A stretch of 64,000 nt of DNA. Origin: DATGMP01 sp035293565 (GTDB lineage: Bacteria > Pseudomonadota > Alphaproteobacteria > BOG-932 > Roseiterribacteraceae). This document shows, piece after piece, positions 34,256-43,053 of the stretch (within the stretch, counting starts at the first letter, position 1; each line of letters begins with the position of its first letter). The notes under the pieces are model-generated. The model was given only the letters and a program-made list of their open reading frames with translations. It searched no databases and was not told the origin of the DNA. Location of the stretch: NCBI GenBank assembly GCA_035293565.1, contig DATGMP010000033.1, positions 1 to 64,000 on the forward strand. The letters run 5' to 3'. The position numbers were made by a program, and so were the translations under genes.

Positions 34256-35182
34256 TTATGCCTCGGCGATCCAATCGTCGATCAGGCGACGCGAGATGGA
34301 GAAACCGGGCGGGATCTTGAAGGATCCGCTCGGGTCGAGCCCGCTCACCCAATCCCGCGTATACCAGCCGGCCTCGAGGATCTCGTTGGGATCGAGGGCG
34401 AACTCGGCGTTCAGCGCCCGGGCCCGGAAGCCGAGCATCAGGGAGGACGGAAACGGCCAGGGCTGCGAGGATTGGTAAGCGATGTCGGCGACGCGGATGC
34501 CGCATTCCTCGAACACCTCCCGCGCGACCGTATCTTCCAGGCTTTCGCCCGGCTCGACGAAGCCCGCGAGCACCGAATGGAAACCGGGCGGAAAGCGCGA
34601 GCCTCTGGCCAAGAGACAGCGATCATCATGTTCGACCAGCACGATCACCGCCGGGTCGCTGCGCGGAAACTGCTCCGCTTTACAAGCCGGATTCGTGCAC
34701 AGCCGGCGATGGCCGCCGTCGGTCGATTCGGTCCGATGGCCGCAAACGCCGCAGAAGCGGTGCCGCTCATGCCACCACAGGAGCCCCTTGGCGTAGGCCA
34801 GGAGCGCCGCCTCGTCGGCCGGCAGCCATTGGCCGATCATGCGCATGTCCTCGGCCGCGGCAGCGCCTCCAAAGCGACGTTCCAGATCCTCGGCGGCAAG
34901 CTTCGATATGTCGGCCGCGAAATGCGCCGCTCCTTCGGCGATGCCGAGAAACGCGCTGTCGATCGCGAGGCTCCAATCGAAATCCGAGGCCGGAACCAGG
35001 ACCGCCCGCCGCTCGGCGCCGGAGCCCGCCATGAGCGGCTTGGATTGCCAGACCGGCACCACGCGGGCCTCGGCGGCGCCGCGGGTCGCGGCGAGCCAGG
35101 CGGCGTCCAATCGCCGATGGGCGGCGCGATCGAAATCCGGATTGGAAAGCGGGTTGGGTCTGGGCTGCCGGGAATCGGGCAT
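34256..35182 (-). CDS. nudC: NAD+ diphosphatase / mRNA NAD-decapping hydrolase NudC
   Basis: 308 residues. It hydrolyses NAD(H) to NMN(H) and AMP and removes NAD caps from RNA. The order is typical: an N-terminal domain, the zinc ribbon CGVCGH...CTNPAC near 145-165, then the Nudix box GFVEPGESLEDTVAREVFEE followed by CGI, matching G-x5-E-x7-REU-x-EE-x-G. The NudC-specific SQPWPFPSSLMLGF stretch follows. Its promoter would be divergent from the hydrolase gene at 35280. Confidence 0.95.
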   Translation of the reverse strand: MPDSRQPRPNPLSNPDFDRAAHRRLDAAWLAATRGAAEARVVPVWQSKPLMAGSGAERRAVLVPASDFDWSLAIDSAFLGIAEGAAHFAADISKLAAEDLERRFGGAAAAEDMRMIGQWLPADEAALLAYAKGLLWWHERHRFCGVCGHRTESTDGGHRRLCTNPACKAEQFPRSDPAVIVLVEHDDRCLLARGSRFPPGFHSVLAGFVEPGESLEDTVAREVFEECGIRVADIAYQSSQPWPFPSSLMLGFRARALNAEFALDPNEILEAGWYTRDWVSGLDPSGSFKIPPGFSISRRLIDDWIAEA

Positions 35183-35279
35183 GGGCGATTATTCCATGGG
35201 ACCGCGAAGCGGTCGACAAGCGGGTCGATTGCGGTTTGATTCCGTCGCGCTAAACCACGATTCCCGACCGGAGGTCCGC

Positions 35280-36167
35280 ATGCCGGAGATCGCCTCGCAC
35301 TTCCTGAGCCTCGACGAGGCTCCCTTCCATTATGCGCGAGCCGGCACGGGCGAGCCGCTGCTGCTGCTGCATGGCTGGCCGGAATTTTGGCTCACCTGGA
35401 AGCGCGTGATGGAGCGGCTCGGCGACCGGTTCGACCTGATCGCCCCCGATCTCCGCGGCTTCGGGCGGAGCGGCGAGCCGGACCCGGAGCCCTCCGACAA
35501 GGTCGGTCCGGAGATCCATGCGACCGACATGATCTGGCTTCTGGATGCGCTTGGCATCCAGACGTGCGGGATCGTCTCGCACGATGTCGGCTGCTACGTC
35601 GCTCAAGCCATGGCGCGGCGCATTCCGGAGCGCATTTCGGGCCTGTTCTTCTTCGGCTGTGTCTATCCCGGCATCGGCAATCGCTGGATCGCGCCCGACC
35701 ATATCAAGGAGATCTGGTACCAATCCTTCAACCAGCTCCCTTGGGCGGCGGCGCTGATCGGCTCCTCCCGCGAGGCCTGCCGGCTTTATTTCGGCAATCT
35801 GATCCGCCAATGGTCCGCCCGGAAAGACGCGTTCGACGAGGTGATGGAGGCATGGGTCGACAATTTCATGACCCGCGGCAACATCCAGGGCGGCTTCAAT
35901 TGGTATCGCAGCGCGAACGCCATGCGGGTCGCGATGATGAAGGGCGAGCTGCCGCCCCAGCCGCCGATCGGCCTCCCGACCCGGGTCCTTTGGGGCGCCG
36001 AGGAGCGTGTGCTCCCCGCGGCCTGGGCCGACAAGCTCGGCGACTATTTCACCGACCTCGAATTCTCCACCCTGCCCGGAGTCGGCCATTTCCCGCATAT
36101 GGAGGACCCGGACGCGACATCCGCCGCGATCCGCGCGTTTTACGACCGGCTGGCGAAGAAAGGCTGA
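35280..36167 (+). CDS. alpha/beta hydrolase, epoxide hydrolase-like
   Basis: 295 residues from the ATG at 35280, which has GGAGG 6 nt upstream; the longer frame beginning at 34839 runs through nudC antisense and is rejected. HGWPE at 31-35 forms the oxyanion-hole loop, the nucleophile is D102 in SHDVGC, and the catalytic His is H270 in GVGHFPH. An Asp nucleophile indicates an epoxide hydrolase or haloalkane dehalogenase rather than an esterase. Substrate unknown. Confidence 0.88.
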   Translation: MPEIASHFLSLDEAPFHYARAGTGEPLLLLHGWPEFWLTWKRVMERLGDRFDLIAPDLRGFGRSGEPDPEPSDKVGPEIHATDMIWLLDALGIQTCGIVSHDVGCYVAQAMARRIPERISGLFFFGCVYPGIGNRWIAPDHIKEIWYQSFNQLPWAAALIGSSREACRLYFGNLIRQWSARKDAFDEVMEAWVDNFMTRGNIQGGFNWYRSANAMRVAMMKGELPPQPPIGLPTRVLWGAEERVLPAAWADKLGDYFTDLEFSTLPGVGHFPHMEDPDATSAAIRAFYDRLAKKG

Positions 36168-36169
36168 TT

Positions 36170-36535
36170 CTAAGCCTTCAATGTTCGCGATTTGCGCGGC
36201 CGGCCGCGGCGGGCGGGCGGGCGCTCCGGCTTCGCGCTGATCCAGCCGCGGCGGGTCGCATAGCCGCGTAGAACTTCGTTCATGTGCGCCTGATAGCCGG
36301 CGCCTTCTTCACGAAACGCCCGTAGCACGTCGCTATCGATCCTCAGCGACACCGGGGTCTTTGGCTCCGGCATCACTAGACGCGCCTTCCGATAAAACTC
36401 CTCATCGGCAATCGGTGCTGTATCGGGATCCTCGGCGATCTGCTGTCGGATCTCCTCGTCGGTGGTCGCGTCGATCCGCGCCCAATCAATCTTCTCGAGA
36501 TCCTTTTCTGCCTTCTTGCGACCGAAGCCACGCAT
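36170..36535 (-). CDS. brnA: BrnA-family antitoxin
   Basis: 121 residues. It contains the BrnA ribbon-helix-helix segment KTPVSLRIDSDVLRAFREEG and YQAHMNEVLRGYA, which binds operator DNA and neutralises the BrnT toxin. A basic tail (RPPARRGRPRKSRTLKA) is an extra, AT-hook-like element. Its 5' end overlaps the brnT 3' end by 50 bp, so the pair is co-transcribed toxin first, as usual. Convergent with the hydrolase, with stops 2 nt apart. Confidence 0.9.
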   Translation of the reverse strand: MRGFGRKKAEKDLEKIDWARIDATTDEEIRQQIAEDPDTAPIADEEFYRKARLVMPEPKTPVSLRIDSDVLRAFREEGAGYQAHMNEVLRGYATRRGWISAKPERPPARRGRPRKSRTLKA

Positions 36536-36812
36536 GAGACTTCCTCACCTCGCGCGGATTTGCTTTGCGAAAGCTGATGATCCAACGCACTCGCGTACTG
36601 GCGATCTCCCGATCATTGTAGACGCAAACGAAGACTCGGCCATGAATCGTCCCGTGTGCTTGAACTCGGTGCTCACCATAATCTTTACGATCGTCTACGA
36701 ATTCGAGCGTCGAACTTTCGAATAGAAAATGCGCGAGCGGAAAAGGCAGCCCTCGATTGGCGACGTTCCGACGATTTTTCTCCTCGTCCCAACCAAACTC
36801 CATGGTCGACAT
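36486..36812 (-). CDS. brnT: BrnT-family ribonuclease toxin
   Basis: 108 residues. BrnT (DUF497) hallmarks are FGWDEEKNRRNVANRGLPF, YGEHRVQAHGTIHGRVFVC and a C-terminal RWIISFRKANPREVRKS. It is a RelE-fold ribonuclease that blocks translation. The C-terminal tail beyond RKS is 18 residues long and lies over the antitoxin's start. Codon use is more A/T-rich than in the housekeeping genes nearby, suggesting a mobile origin. Confidence 0.9.
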   Translation of the reverse strand: MSTMEFGWDEEKNRRNVANRGLPFPLAHFLFESSTLEFVDDRKDYGEHRVQAHGTIHGRVFVCVYNDREIASTRVRWIISFRKANPREVRKSHAWLRSQEGRKGSRED

Positions 36813-36960
36813 CCCTTGCTAACTCGCCTACGCGATTCGTTGTCCAAGGGTATCTCCCATATAAGCGGGCAGCCGCCCGGATATAATAATGTATATACAA
36901 TTTCTGCGCCGTCAACCCTCCCCCTTGCCCCCATCCCCCTCCAGGCTGATATGATGACGC

Positions 36961-37057
36961 GGGAGGTTGGCGATGGACGGGCTCCTCGCCAACCCGGTCA
37001 GGTCCGAGAGGAAGCAGCCGTAACGAGTTTCGGCCCGGGTCGTCGTTCCAGCCTCCC
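36961..37057 (+). ncRNA. ffs: signal recognition particle RNA (small bacterial type)
   Basis: About 97 nt. The conserved apical loop reads GGTCAGGTCC-GAGA-GGAAGCAGCC (36996-37019), the Ffh-binding domain with a GNRA tetraloop. GGGAGGTTGG at the 5' end pairs with CCAGCCTCCC at the 3' end (one G-U), closing the rod. The position directly upstream of dnaX is conserved in many proteobacteria. It was found from the loop consensus and end pairing, and no protein frame competes for it. The rest of 36813-37096 shows nothing else. Confidence 0.93.
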
Positions 37058-37096
37058 ACCTCATTTCCCTTCGACCCTGTCCGCCCGGGAGGGCGC

Positions 37097-38926
37097 TTGA
37101 GCGACACCGAACTCGGCAGCCTGTTTCCCGATGCCGCGCCGGCGCGGAGCGAGGACCGCGCCTATCGCGTGCTGGCGCGCAAATACCGGCCTTCGACCTT
37201 CGCCGAGCTGATCGGGCAGGACGCGCTCGTCCGCACGCTGACGAACGCCTTCGCCCAAAATCGCATCGCCCACGCCTTCATGCTGACCGGCGTCCGCGGC
37301 GTCGGCAAGACGACGACCGCGCGGATCATTGCGCGGGCGCTGAACTGTATCGGGCCGGACGGCGCCGGAGGGCCGACGATCACGCCTTGCGGAACTTGCG
37401 CCAACTGCACGGCCATCGCCGCGGACCGCCATGTCGACGTCATGGAGATGGATGCTGCGTCCCGCACGGGCATCGACGACATCCGCGAGCTGATCGAAGG
37501 CGTGCGCTACGCCCCGACCTCGGCGCGTTACAAGATCTACATCGTCGACGAAGTGCACATGCTGTCCAAGGCCGCGTTCAACGCGCTCTTGAAGACGCTG
37601 GAAGAGCCGCCGCCGCATGTGAAGTTCATCTTCGCGACGACCGAGATCCGCAAGGTGCCCGTGACGGTGCTGTCGCGCTGCCAGCGGTTCGACCTGCGTC
37701 GCATCGATGCGGCGCTGCTGGTCGAGCATTTCGGACGGATCGCGGCGGCCGAAGGCGTTGCGATCGAACCCGAAGCGCTCTCTCTGGTGGCCCGCGCCGC
37801 GGACGGTTCGGCGCGCGACGGGCTCTCGATTCTGGATCAGGCGATCGCCCTCGGCGATGGCAAGGTGACGGCAGTCCAGGTTCGCGACATGCTGGGCCTC
37901 GCCGACCGGGCGATCGTCATCGATCTGTTCGAAGCCGCGATGGGCGGTAAGCCCGCCGACGCGCTCGACATTCTTTCGAAGCTTCATGCGGTCGGCTCCG
38001 ACCCCGCCTCGATCCTTGAGGACTTGCTCGAATTCACCCACTTCCTGACACGGATCAAGCTGGCGCCCGGCGCTGCGGGCGGCGGCGCGGCGGAGCTCGA
38101 GCTGAAGCGCGGCGCGGCGCTCGTCGAGAAACTCTCGATGCCGATCCTCACCCGCACGTGGCAATTGCTGCTGAAAGGATTGAGCGAGCTCCAGATCGCG
38201 CCTGATCCGCACGCGGCCGCCGAGATGGTCGTCTTGCGGCTGGCCTACGCGGCGGATCTCCCCTCGCCCGGCGATCTGGTGCGCCAGCTTCGGAGCGCGC
38301 CCACCAATGGCGCCACCCGGTCGCCTGCGCCGCGTACGGCCGATCAGCCCATGACGCAGACCACGCAATCGGGCGCGCTCGGCCTTGCGCGAGCCGTACC
38401 CGATGCCGCGCCCGCGAGCATGCAGGCGCTCCTGCCTCAGACGGCGCCCACCGCGGAGGCGTTGCCCGACCCGCAAAGCTTTCCCGAATTGGTAAAGCTC
38501 TTCGCGCGCAAGCGCGAGGGGCTGCTCGAATATCATCTCGCGAGCAGCGTCAGGCTGGTGCGTTTCGAGCCGGGGATCGTCGAATTCTCGCCGCTCCCAT
38601 CGGCGCCGCCGAACCTCGCGAACCGCGTCGGCAGCCTGCTCTCCGCCTGGACCGCGCGGCGCTGGGTCGTCGGCATATCCTCCGCGCCCGGCCAGCCGAC
38701 CCTTGCGGAGATCGAGGAGGCGCACCGCGTCGCCGCGTTCGACCAGGCCAAGGCCAATCCGACGGTCAGGGCGCTGCTGGAAGCCTTTCCCGGCGCGGTG
38801 ATCACAGAAGTGCGCGACTTGGCGCAGGCGCCGAGCGCGCCGCCCGAACAGCTCGACGAAGCCGGCGACGCCGCCTACCCTTCGGACGCGAGCGAAATTC
38901 TTTTGGAAACCGGAGACGAGCCGTGA
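37097..38926 (+). CDS. dnaX: DNA polymerase III subunits gamma and tau
   Basis: 609 residues from a TTG at 37097 with GGGAGGG upstream. Clamp-loader ATPase: Walker A GVRGVGKTT at 65-73, zinc module C84, C98, C101, C104, Walker B YIVDEVHML and sensor I ATTEIRKVPVTVLSRCQRF. After about residue 370 come the tau-type linker and C-terminal domain. I saw no A-rich slippery site for a programmed gamma frameshift. The stop overlaps the ybaB start as GTGA. Confidence 0.95.
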   Translation: MSDTELGSLFPDAAPARSEDRAYRVLARKYRPSTFAELIGQDALVRTLTNAFAQNRIAHAFMLTGVRGVGKTTTARIIARALNCIGPDGAGGPTITPCGTCANCTAIAADRHVDVMEMDAASRTGIDDIRELIEGVRYAPTSARYKIYIVDEVHMLSKAAFNALLKTLEEPPPHVKFIFATTEIRKVPVTVLSRCQRFDLRRIDAALLVEHFGRIAAAEGVAIEPEALSLVARAADGSARDGLSILDQAIALGDGKVTAVQVRDMLGLADRAIVIDLFEAAMGGKPADALDILSKLHAVGSDPASILEDLLEFTHFLTRIKLAPGAAGGGAAELELKRGAALVEKLSMPILTRTWQLLLKGLSELQIAPDPHAAAEMVVLRLAYAADLPSPGDLVRQLRSAPTNGATRSPAPRTADQPMTQTTQSGALGLARAVPDAAPASMQALLPQTAPTAEALPDPQSFPELVKLFARKREGLLEYHLASSVRLVRFEPGIVEFSPLPSAPPNLANRVGSLLSAWTARRWVVGISSAPGQPTLAEIEEAHRVAAFDQAKANPTVRALLEAFPGAVITEVRDLAQAPSAPPEQLDEAGDAAYPSDASEILLETGDEP

Positions 38927-39246
38927 AGAATATCGGCCAGCTGATGAAACAGGCCCAGCAGATGCAGACCCGCATGGCGGAGATGCAAGCGAAGCTGGCC
39001 GAAGTCGAGATGACCGGTCAGGCCGCCGCCGGCATGGTGACCGCGCTGATGAACGGCAAAGGCGAGCTCAAGAAGATCAAGCTCGACAAGGCTGTCGTCG
39101 ACCCCGACGATATCGAGATGCTCGAAGATCTGATCATCGCCGCGGTCGCTGACGCAAAGACGAAGATCGAGTCTCACATAGCGGCGGAAACACAGAAGCT
39201 GATGGGCGGTTTACCGTTGCCGCCCGGCATGAAGCTCCCGTTCTGA
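38923..39246 (+). CDS. YbaB/EbfC-family nucleoid-associated protein
   Basis: 107 residues from a GTG overlapping the dnaX stop. The N-terminal helix is Met/Gln-rich (LMKQAQQMQTRMAEMQAKLAE), then VEMTGQAAAGMVTALMNGKGELKKIKLD and the C-terminal LPLPPGMKLPF are diagnostic (quoted in pieces). It binds DNA as a homodimer. The common third gene, recR, does not follow; a reverse-strand gene and xthA are there instead. Confidence 0.94.
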   Translation: MKNIGQLMKQAQQMQTRMAEMQAKLAEVEMTGQAAAGMVTALMNGKGELKKIKLDKAVVDPDDIEMLEDLIIAAVADAKTKIESHIAAETQKLMGGLPLPPGMKLPF

Positions 39247-39251
39247 GCGCG

Positions 39252-39539
39252 CTAAGCCTTCAGATCGACAGACGATTTCGGGCTCTCTGAAGCGCTTTCC
39301 GCGGCGCCGGCGCTCGCGGACGCCTTCGGTAGCGTAACATGCTGTCCGAGAGCCTTGGCCGCTGCGGTGATCTGCCGGGCCAGCGACGACAAATCCTGCG
39401 CCGACGGATTGCGCGCGATCTCGGATTTGTATTTGGCCATCAGACGATTGAGGCTTGCTTGGGCTGCCGTATTGGAAGCCGTGGACGGCTGGCTCGGCGC
39501 CGCAGCCTGGGCCGCGACGGACGCTGTCGAGGAACTCAT
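39252..39539 (-). CDS. hypothetical low-complexity Ser/Ala-rich protein
   Basis: 95 residues from the ATG at 39539; the longer frame to 39671 has an unlikely N-terminus. Ser, Ala and Gln dominate, with a central helical stretch ASLNRLMAKYKSEIARNP. No signal peptide. It overlaps no other real gene and its third positions are moderately GC-rich. Convergent with ybaB, with stops 5 nt apart. Family unknown. Confidence 0.6.
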   Translation of the reverse strand: MSSSTASVAAQAAAPSQPSTASNTAAQASLNRLMAKYKSEIARNPSAQDLSSLARQITAAAKALGQHVTLPKASASAGAAESASESPKSSVDLKA

Positions 39540-39685
39540 CGAGATTCTTTCGAAGGTGGAGAGATTCTGTTCTGGTCGGCCCATTCTGGATGGCCTGCCT
39601 CTATAAACCGTTAAATTGCGTAACGAGCCGTTCCCTTGGCGGGCTTGCTCTGGTACCGGTCGAGATCCCATCTTCCAACCGTCCC

Positions 39686-40471
39686 ATGAAAATCGCGACT
39701 TGGAACATCAACTCGGTGCGGCTCCGGCTGCCTATCGTTCAGAAGCTGATCGAAGAGGAATCCCCGGACGTCATCTGTCTTCAGGAAACCAAGACGCCGG
39801 ACGAGCACTTCCCGGCCGAGGGCTTCGCCGCCTACGGCTATGAGCACATCCATATCCACGGCATGAAGAGCTACAACGGCGTGGCGATCGCCTCGCGGGC
39901 GCCGATGGAGGCGCGCGAGATTCGCCATTCCTGCGACCGCGAGGATTGCCGCCACATCATGGCGAATATCGACGGCATCGAGCTGCACTGTGTCTACATC
40001 CCGGCAGGCGGCGACGTGCCGGACCCGGCGGTGAACGACAAGTTCGCGCATAAGCTGCGATATGTGGACGAACTGACGGAATGGTGGCGGGCGACGCGCG
40101 CGCCCGATCGGCCGATGGTGCTGGTGGGAGATCTCAACATCGCGCCGCTCGAGACCGATGTCTGGTCGCACAAGCAGCTTCTGGATGTGGTCTCCCATAC
40201 GCCGGTCGAAGTCGAGAAGCTGACTCGAATGCAGCACTCGATCGGCTGGATCGACGGCGTCCGTCATTTCATACCGCCCGAGGAGCGGCTCTACACCTGG
40301 TGGAGCTATCGCGCGCGCGACTGGCGGCTGTCCGATCGCGGCCGGCGCCTGGACCACGCCTGGGTGACGCCGCCGCTTGCAGATCGACTGAAGAGCGCGC
40401 GAGTCCTCAAGGACGCACGCGACTGGCCGACGCCGTCCGACCATGTGCCGGTGCTGATCGACCTTGCCTGA
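39686..40471 (+). CDS. xthA: exodeoxyribonuclease III / AP endonuclease
   Basis: 261 residues from the ATG at 39686; the upstream extension from 39455 is antisense to the previous gene. EEP-fold motifs in order: MKIATWNINSVRLRL, ICLQETKTPDEHFP with the metal-binding Glu, YNGVAIASRAP, VLVGDLNIAP, and the C-terminal DHAWVTPPL and SDHVPVLIDL with the catalytic His. It repairs abasic sites in base excision repair. No ribosome binding site is obvious. Confidence 0.95.
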   Translation: MKIATWNINSVRLRLPIVQKLIEEESPDVICLQETKTPDEHFPAEGFAAYGYEHIHIHGMKSYNGVAIASRAPMEAREIRHSCDREDCRHIMANIDGIELHCVYIPAGGDVPDPAVNDKFAHKLRYVDELTEWWRATRAPDRPMVLVGDLNIAPLETDVWSHKQLLDVVSHTPVEVEKLTRMQHSIGWIDGVRHFIPPEERLYTWWSYRARDWRLSDRGRRLDHAWVTPPLADRLKSARVLKDARDWPTPSDHVPVLIDLA

Positions 40472-40478
40472 AACGCAA

Positions 40479-40649
40479 TCAGAAGTCGGTGCAGCGGCCG
40501 CCGACCTCCCAATCGCCGTACCGCGTGGGTTCGGGACCTTTCGGGCCGCCGATCTCGCGCGGCTTTCCATGCTCGGTGGTTTTAGGCGCCGGATCAGGCG
40601 CCGCGGCCGGTTGGGGCAGCGGCGCCGACTTATCCTCGTCGTTGCTCAT
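40479..40649 (-). CDS. DUF1674 protein, succinate dehydrogenase assembly factor 4-like
   Basis: 56 residues encoded on the minus strand from the ATG at 40649. A disordered Pro/Ala-rich start is followed by the family signature EIGGPKGPEPTRYGDWEVGG and the final GRCTDF. The mitochondrial homologue SdhAF4 (Sdh8) helps load FAD-flavinated SdhA. Alphaproteobacterial members are this short. It lies in the gap between xthA and the next plus-strand gene and is too short for usual frame cut-offs. Confidence 0.9.
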   Translation of the reverse strand: MSNDEDKSAPLPQPAAAPDPAPKTTEHGKPREIGGPKGPEPTRYGDWEVGGRCTDF

Positions 40650-40744
40650 GACCGACATATGGCAGTATGGTTCGCGCGTGCCTAGTGGGCGGTGGGCCGC
40701 AGCCCGGCGGATCGATGCGGGCCTTTGGAAGAGGTCGATCGGTC

Positions 40745-41005
40745 ATGCGAGGGGGTGTCGCTCAATTCTACATGACGGTCGGGGCCATCTTTGGCTTGCT
40801 TCTCGGCGGAGCGGGGTGGTACGCGGCCTTGTTCGACCAGCCCTTGCCGTCCGACATGGCGGAGGTGAAGCGATTGCTGCTCGAGCTTCTGATCGCGACC
40901 ATCCAGGGCACGCTGCGCGCCTTTGCCTGGCTGCCAAGCCTCATCTGGCATGTCGGTCTGCAGAAGGCCGATTTTTCGCTTTGGCTTTTTAACGGGTGGT
41001 GGTGA
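40745..41005 (+). CDS. hypothetical small membrane protein
   Basis: 86 residues from the ATG at 40745, which has GAGG about 10 nt upstream; the longer frame from 40667 has an implausible N-terminus. A membrane helix near the start (FYMTVGAIFGLLLGGAGWY) and a second hydrophobic or amphipathic segment ending in LWLFNGWW. Its stop overlaps the rsmB start (GTGA), so the two are co-translated. Family not recognised. Confidence 0.65.
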   Translation: MRGGVAQFYMTVGAIFGLLLGGAGWYAALFDQPLPSDMAEVKRLLLELLIATIQGTLRAFAWLPSLIWHVGLQKADFSLWLFNGWW

Positions 41006-42345
41006 AGCAGCCTCAGGGAAGGCCGCGGACGAAACCCGACCCTTCCTCTCCAGCCATCGCAAGCCGCGCGGCAGCGCTCGACATTCTCATTTCGACGATC
41101 GATCGGCACCGGCCGCTCGACGAGGCCGTCGATTCGGCCTTGCACGGTCGCGAACTGGAATCCCGAGATCGCGCTTTTGCGAGGCTATTGGCGACGGTTG
41201 CCATTCGCCGGCTGGGGCAAATCGATGATGCGATCTTTCGATTGCTCGACCGGACGCAGCAGATCCGGCCGGTTGCGGTCCAGCATCTGCTGCGGCTGGG
41301 CGCGGCCCAGCTGATGTTCCTACAGACCCCGGCCCATGCAGCCGTCGCGACGGCGGTCGATCTTGCTGAAGCGCGCGGGCTCGGGCGGGGCAAAGGTCTG
41401 GTCAACGCTCTGCTTCGCCGTCTGTCTCGCGAAATGGCGGCGATCCTTGACGAGCAAGATGAGGCGCGGCTCTGCTTGCCCGATTGGCTCTGGTCGCGAT
41501 GGACGGCGTATTACGGCGAGGAAGCGACCCGCGCGATCATACGCCAGCAGCTCGCCGAGCCGCCGCTCGACATCACGATCAAGCCGCGCGAGGACGCCGC
41601 TCGATGGGCCGAGCGTCTCGGTGCCCAGACGCTACCGACCGGCACGCTGAGACGGGCAGTGGGCGGGCGTATCGAGGAACTGCCCGGATTTACCGAAGGG
41701 GCCTGGTGGATACAGGACGCCGCCGCCGCCCTGCCGGCTGCGTTGCTGGGCGATGTCGCCGGTAAAAAGGTCATCGATCTTTGCGCGGCGCCGGGCGGTA
41801 AGACGGCGCAGCTTGCCGCGGCCGGGGCAACCGTGACAGCGGTGGACCGCTCGGCGCCGCGACTGGCCCTCGTCGAGGCCAATCTGCGCCGCCTTGGCCT
41901 GTCGGCCGAACTGGTCGCCGCCGACGCGCTCGCGTGGGAGCCGCGGGCCGCTCCGGCCGATGCCGTGCTGCTGGACGCCCCTTGTACCGCAACCGGCACG
42001 ATGCGCCGCCACCCCGATATCGCGTTGGGAAAAGGGCACGAGGACCTCGCCAAGCTGGTGCGGCTCCAGGCTGCGCTGCTCGATCGCGCAGCCAACCTCG
42101 TGCGACCGGGCGGGCGGCTCGTCTATTGCACCTGCTCGCTCGAACCCGAAGAAGGCGAAAAGCAGGTCGACCGGCTGCTTGCCGCGAATCAGAATTTCGG
42201 CAGGGTGCCCATTCAATCGGACGAGATCGGCGGGCTCGCAGAGGCGATCACGCCCGAAGGCAACCTCCGTACCCGACCCTGCCATTTCGCCAAATATGGC
42301 GGGATGGACGGGTTTTTCGCCGCGCGACTCGAACGGAGGCGCTAA
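40996..42345 (+). CDS. rsmB: 16S rRNA m5C967 methyltransferase RsmB-like
   Basis: 449 residues from the first of three consecutive GTG codons (40996, 40999, 41002); the third overlaps the upstream stop. A NusB-like RNA-binding domain in the first 150 residues (RAAALDILISTI, RGLGRGKGLVNALLRRL) is followed by a methyltransferase domain with VIDLCAAPGGKTAQLAAAGA, DAPCTATGTMRRHPD and YCTCSLEPEEGEKQ; the two Cys are the paired catalytic residues of RNA m5C enzymes. First of the conserved rsmB-rpe-heparinase-purH block. Confidence 0.93.
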   Translation: MVVKQPQGRPRTKPDPSSPAIASRAAALDILISTIDRHRPLDEAVDSALHGRELESRDRAFARLLATVAIRRLGQIDDAIFRLLDRTQQIRPVAVQHLLRLGAAQLMFLQTPAHAAVATAVDLAEARGLGRGKGLVNALLRRLSREMAAILDEQDEARLCLPDWLWSRWTAYYGEEATRAIIRQQLAEPPLDITIKPREDAARWAERLGAQTLPTGTLRRAVGGRIEELPGFTEGAWWIQDAAAALPAALLGDVAGKKVIDLCAAPGGKTAQLAAAGATVTAVDRSAPRLALVEANLRRLGLSAELVAADALAWEPRAAPADAVLLDAPCTATGTMRRHPDIALGKGHEDLAKLVRLQAALLDRAANLVRPGGRLVYCTCSLEPEEGEKQVDRLLAANQNFGRVPIQSDEIGGLAEAITPEGNLRTRPCHFAKYGGMDGFFAARLERRR

Positions 42346-42387
42346 GGTCGCGTTGCAGCCCGTCTGGGGAGTTGGTACGAGACTTAC

Positions 42388-43053
42388 GTGCAGCAGCCAA
42401 TCCGCATCGCGCCCTCGATCCTCTCAGCCGACTTTGCCGCGCTGGGCGAGGCGGTGCGCGCGGTCGATGCCGCCGGCGGCGACTATATCCATCTCGACAT
42501 CATGGACGGGCATTTCGTCCCGAACATCACCATCGGCCCTTCGGTCGTGGCGGCGCTGCGGCCGCATTCGGCGAAACCCTTCGACGCCCATCTGATGATC
42601 GCGCCGGCCGATCCCTATGTTCCGAAATTCGCCGAGGCCGGCGCCGACATCATCACGGTCCATCCCGAGGCCGGACCGCACCTGCACCGCACGCTGCAGC
42701 TCATCAAGTCGCTGGGCAAAAAGGCCGGCGTCGCGCTTAATCCCGCGACCCCGGTCGATGCGCTCGACCATGTGATGGATCTGGTCGATCTCGTGCTGGT
42801 GATGACGGTCAACCCCGGCTTCGGCGGCCAGCCCTATTTGAGGCTCGAATCCAAGATCGCGGGAGTACGCGCGCTGATCGACGCAAGCGGGCGCACGATC
42901 GATCTCGAAGTCGATGGCGGCATCACGCCCGAGACGGCGCCGCTGGTGATAAAAGCCGGCGCGGACGTGCTCGTGGCCGGCAATGCCGTCTTCGCGGGAG
43001 GGCCGGGCTCCTATGCGCGCGCCATCGCGGCCTTGCGCGGCAAATCCGCATGA
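42388..43053 (+). CDS. rpe: ribulose-phosphate 3-epimerase
   Basis: 221 residues from a GTG at 42388. It interconverts ribulose 5-phosphate and xylulose 5-phosphate. TIM-barrel motifs are IAPSILSADFAALGE, HLDIMDGHFVPNITIGP with metal-binding His and Asp, HLMI, VMTVNPGFGGQPY and LEVDGGITPETAP. The stop overlaps the next start (ATGA). Confidence 0.96.
   Translation: MQQPIRIAPSILSADFAALGEAVRAVDAAGGDYIHLDIMDGHFVPNITIGPSVVAALRPHSAKPFDAHLMIAPADPYVPKFAEAGADIITVHPEAGPHLHRTLQLIKSLGKKAGVALNPATPVDALDHVMDLVDLVLVMTVNPGFGGQPYLRLESKIAGVRALIDASGRTIDLEVDGGITPETAPLVIKAGADVLVAGNAVFAGGPGSYARAIAALRGKSA

Noticed and set aside
34839..35279. N-terminal extension of the epoxide-hydrolase-like protein
   Set aside because: Runs antisense through nudC; the ATG at 35280 has a strong GGAGG.
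37097..38926. Programmed frameshift in dnaX
   Set aside because: No A-rich slippery heptamer or stimulatory hairpin could be recognised in the linker region.
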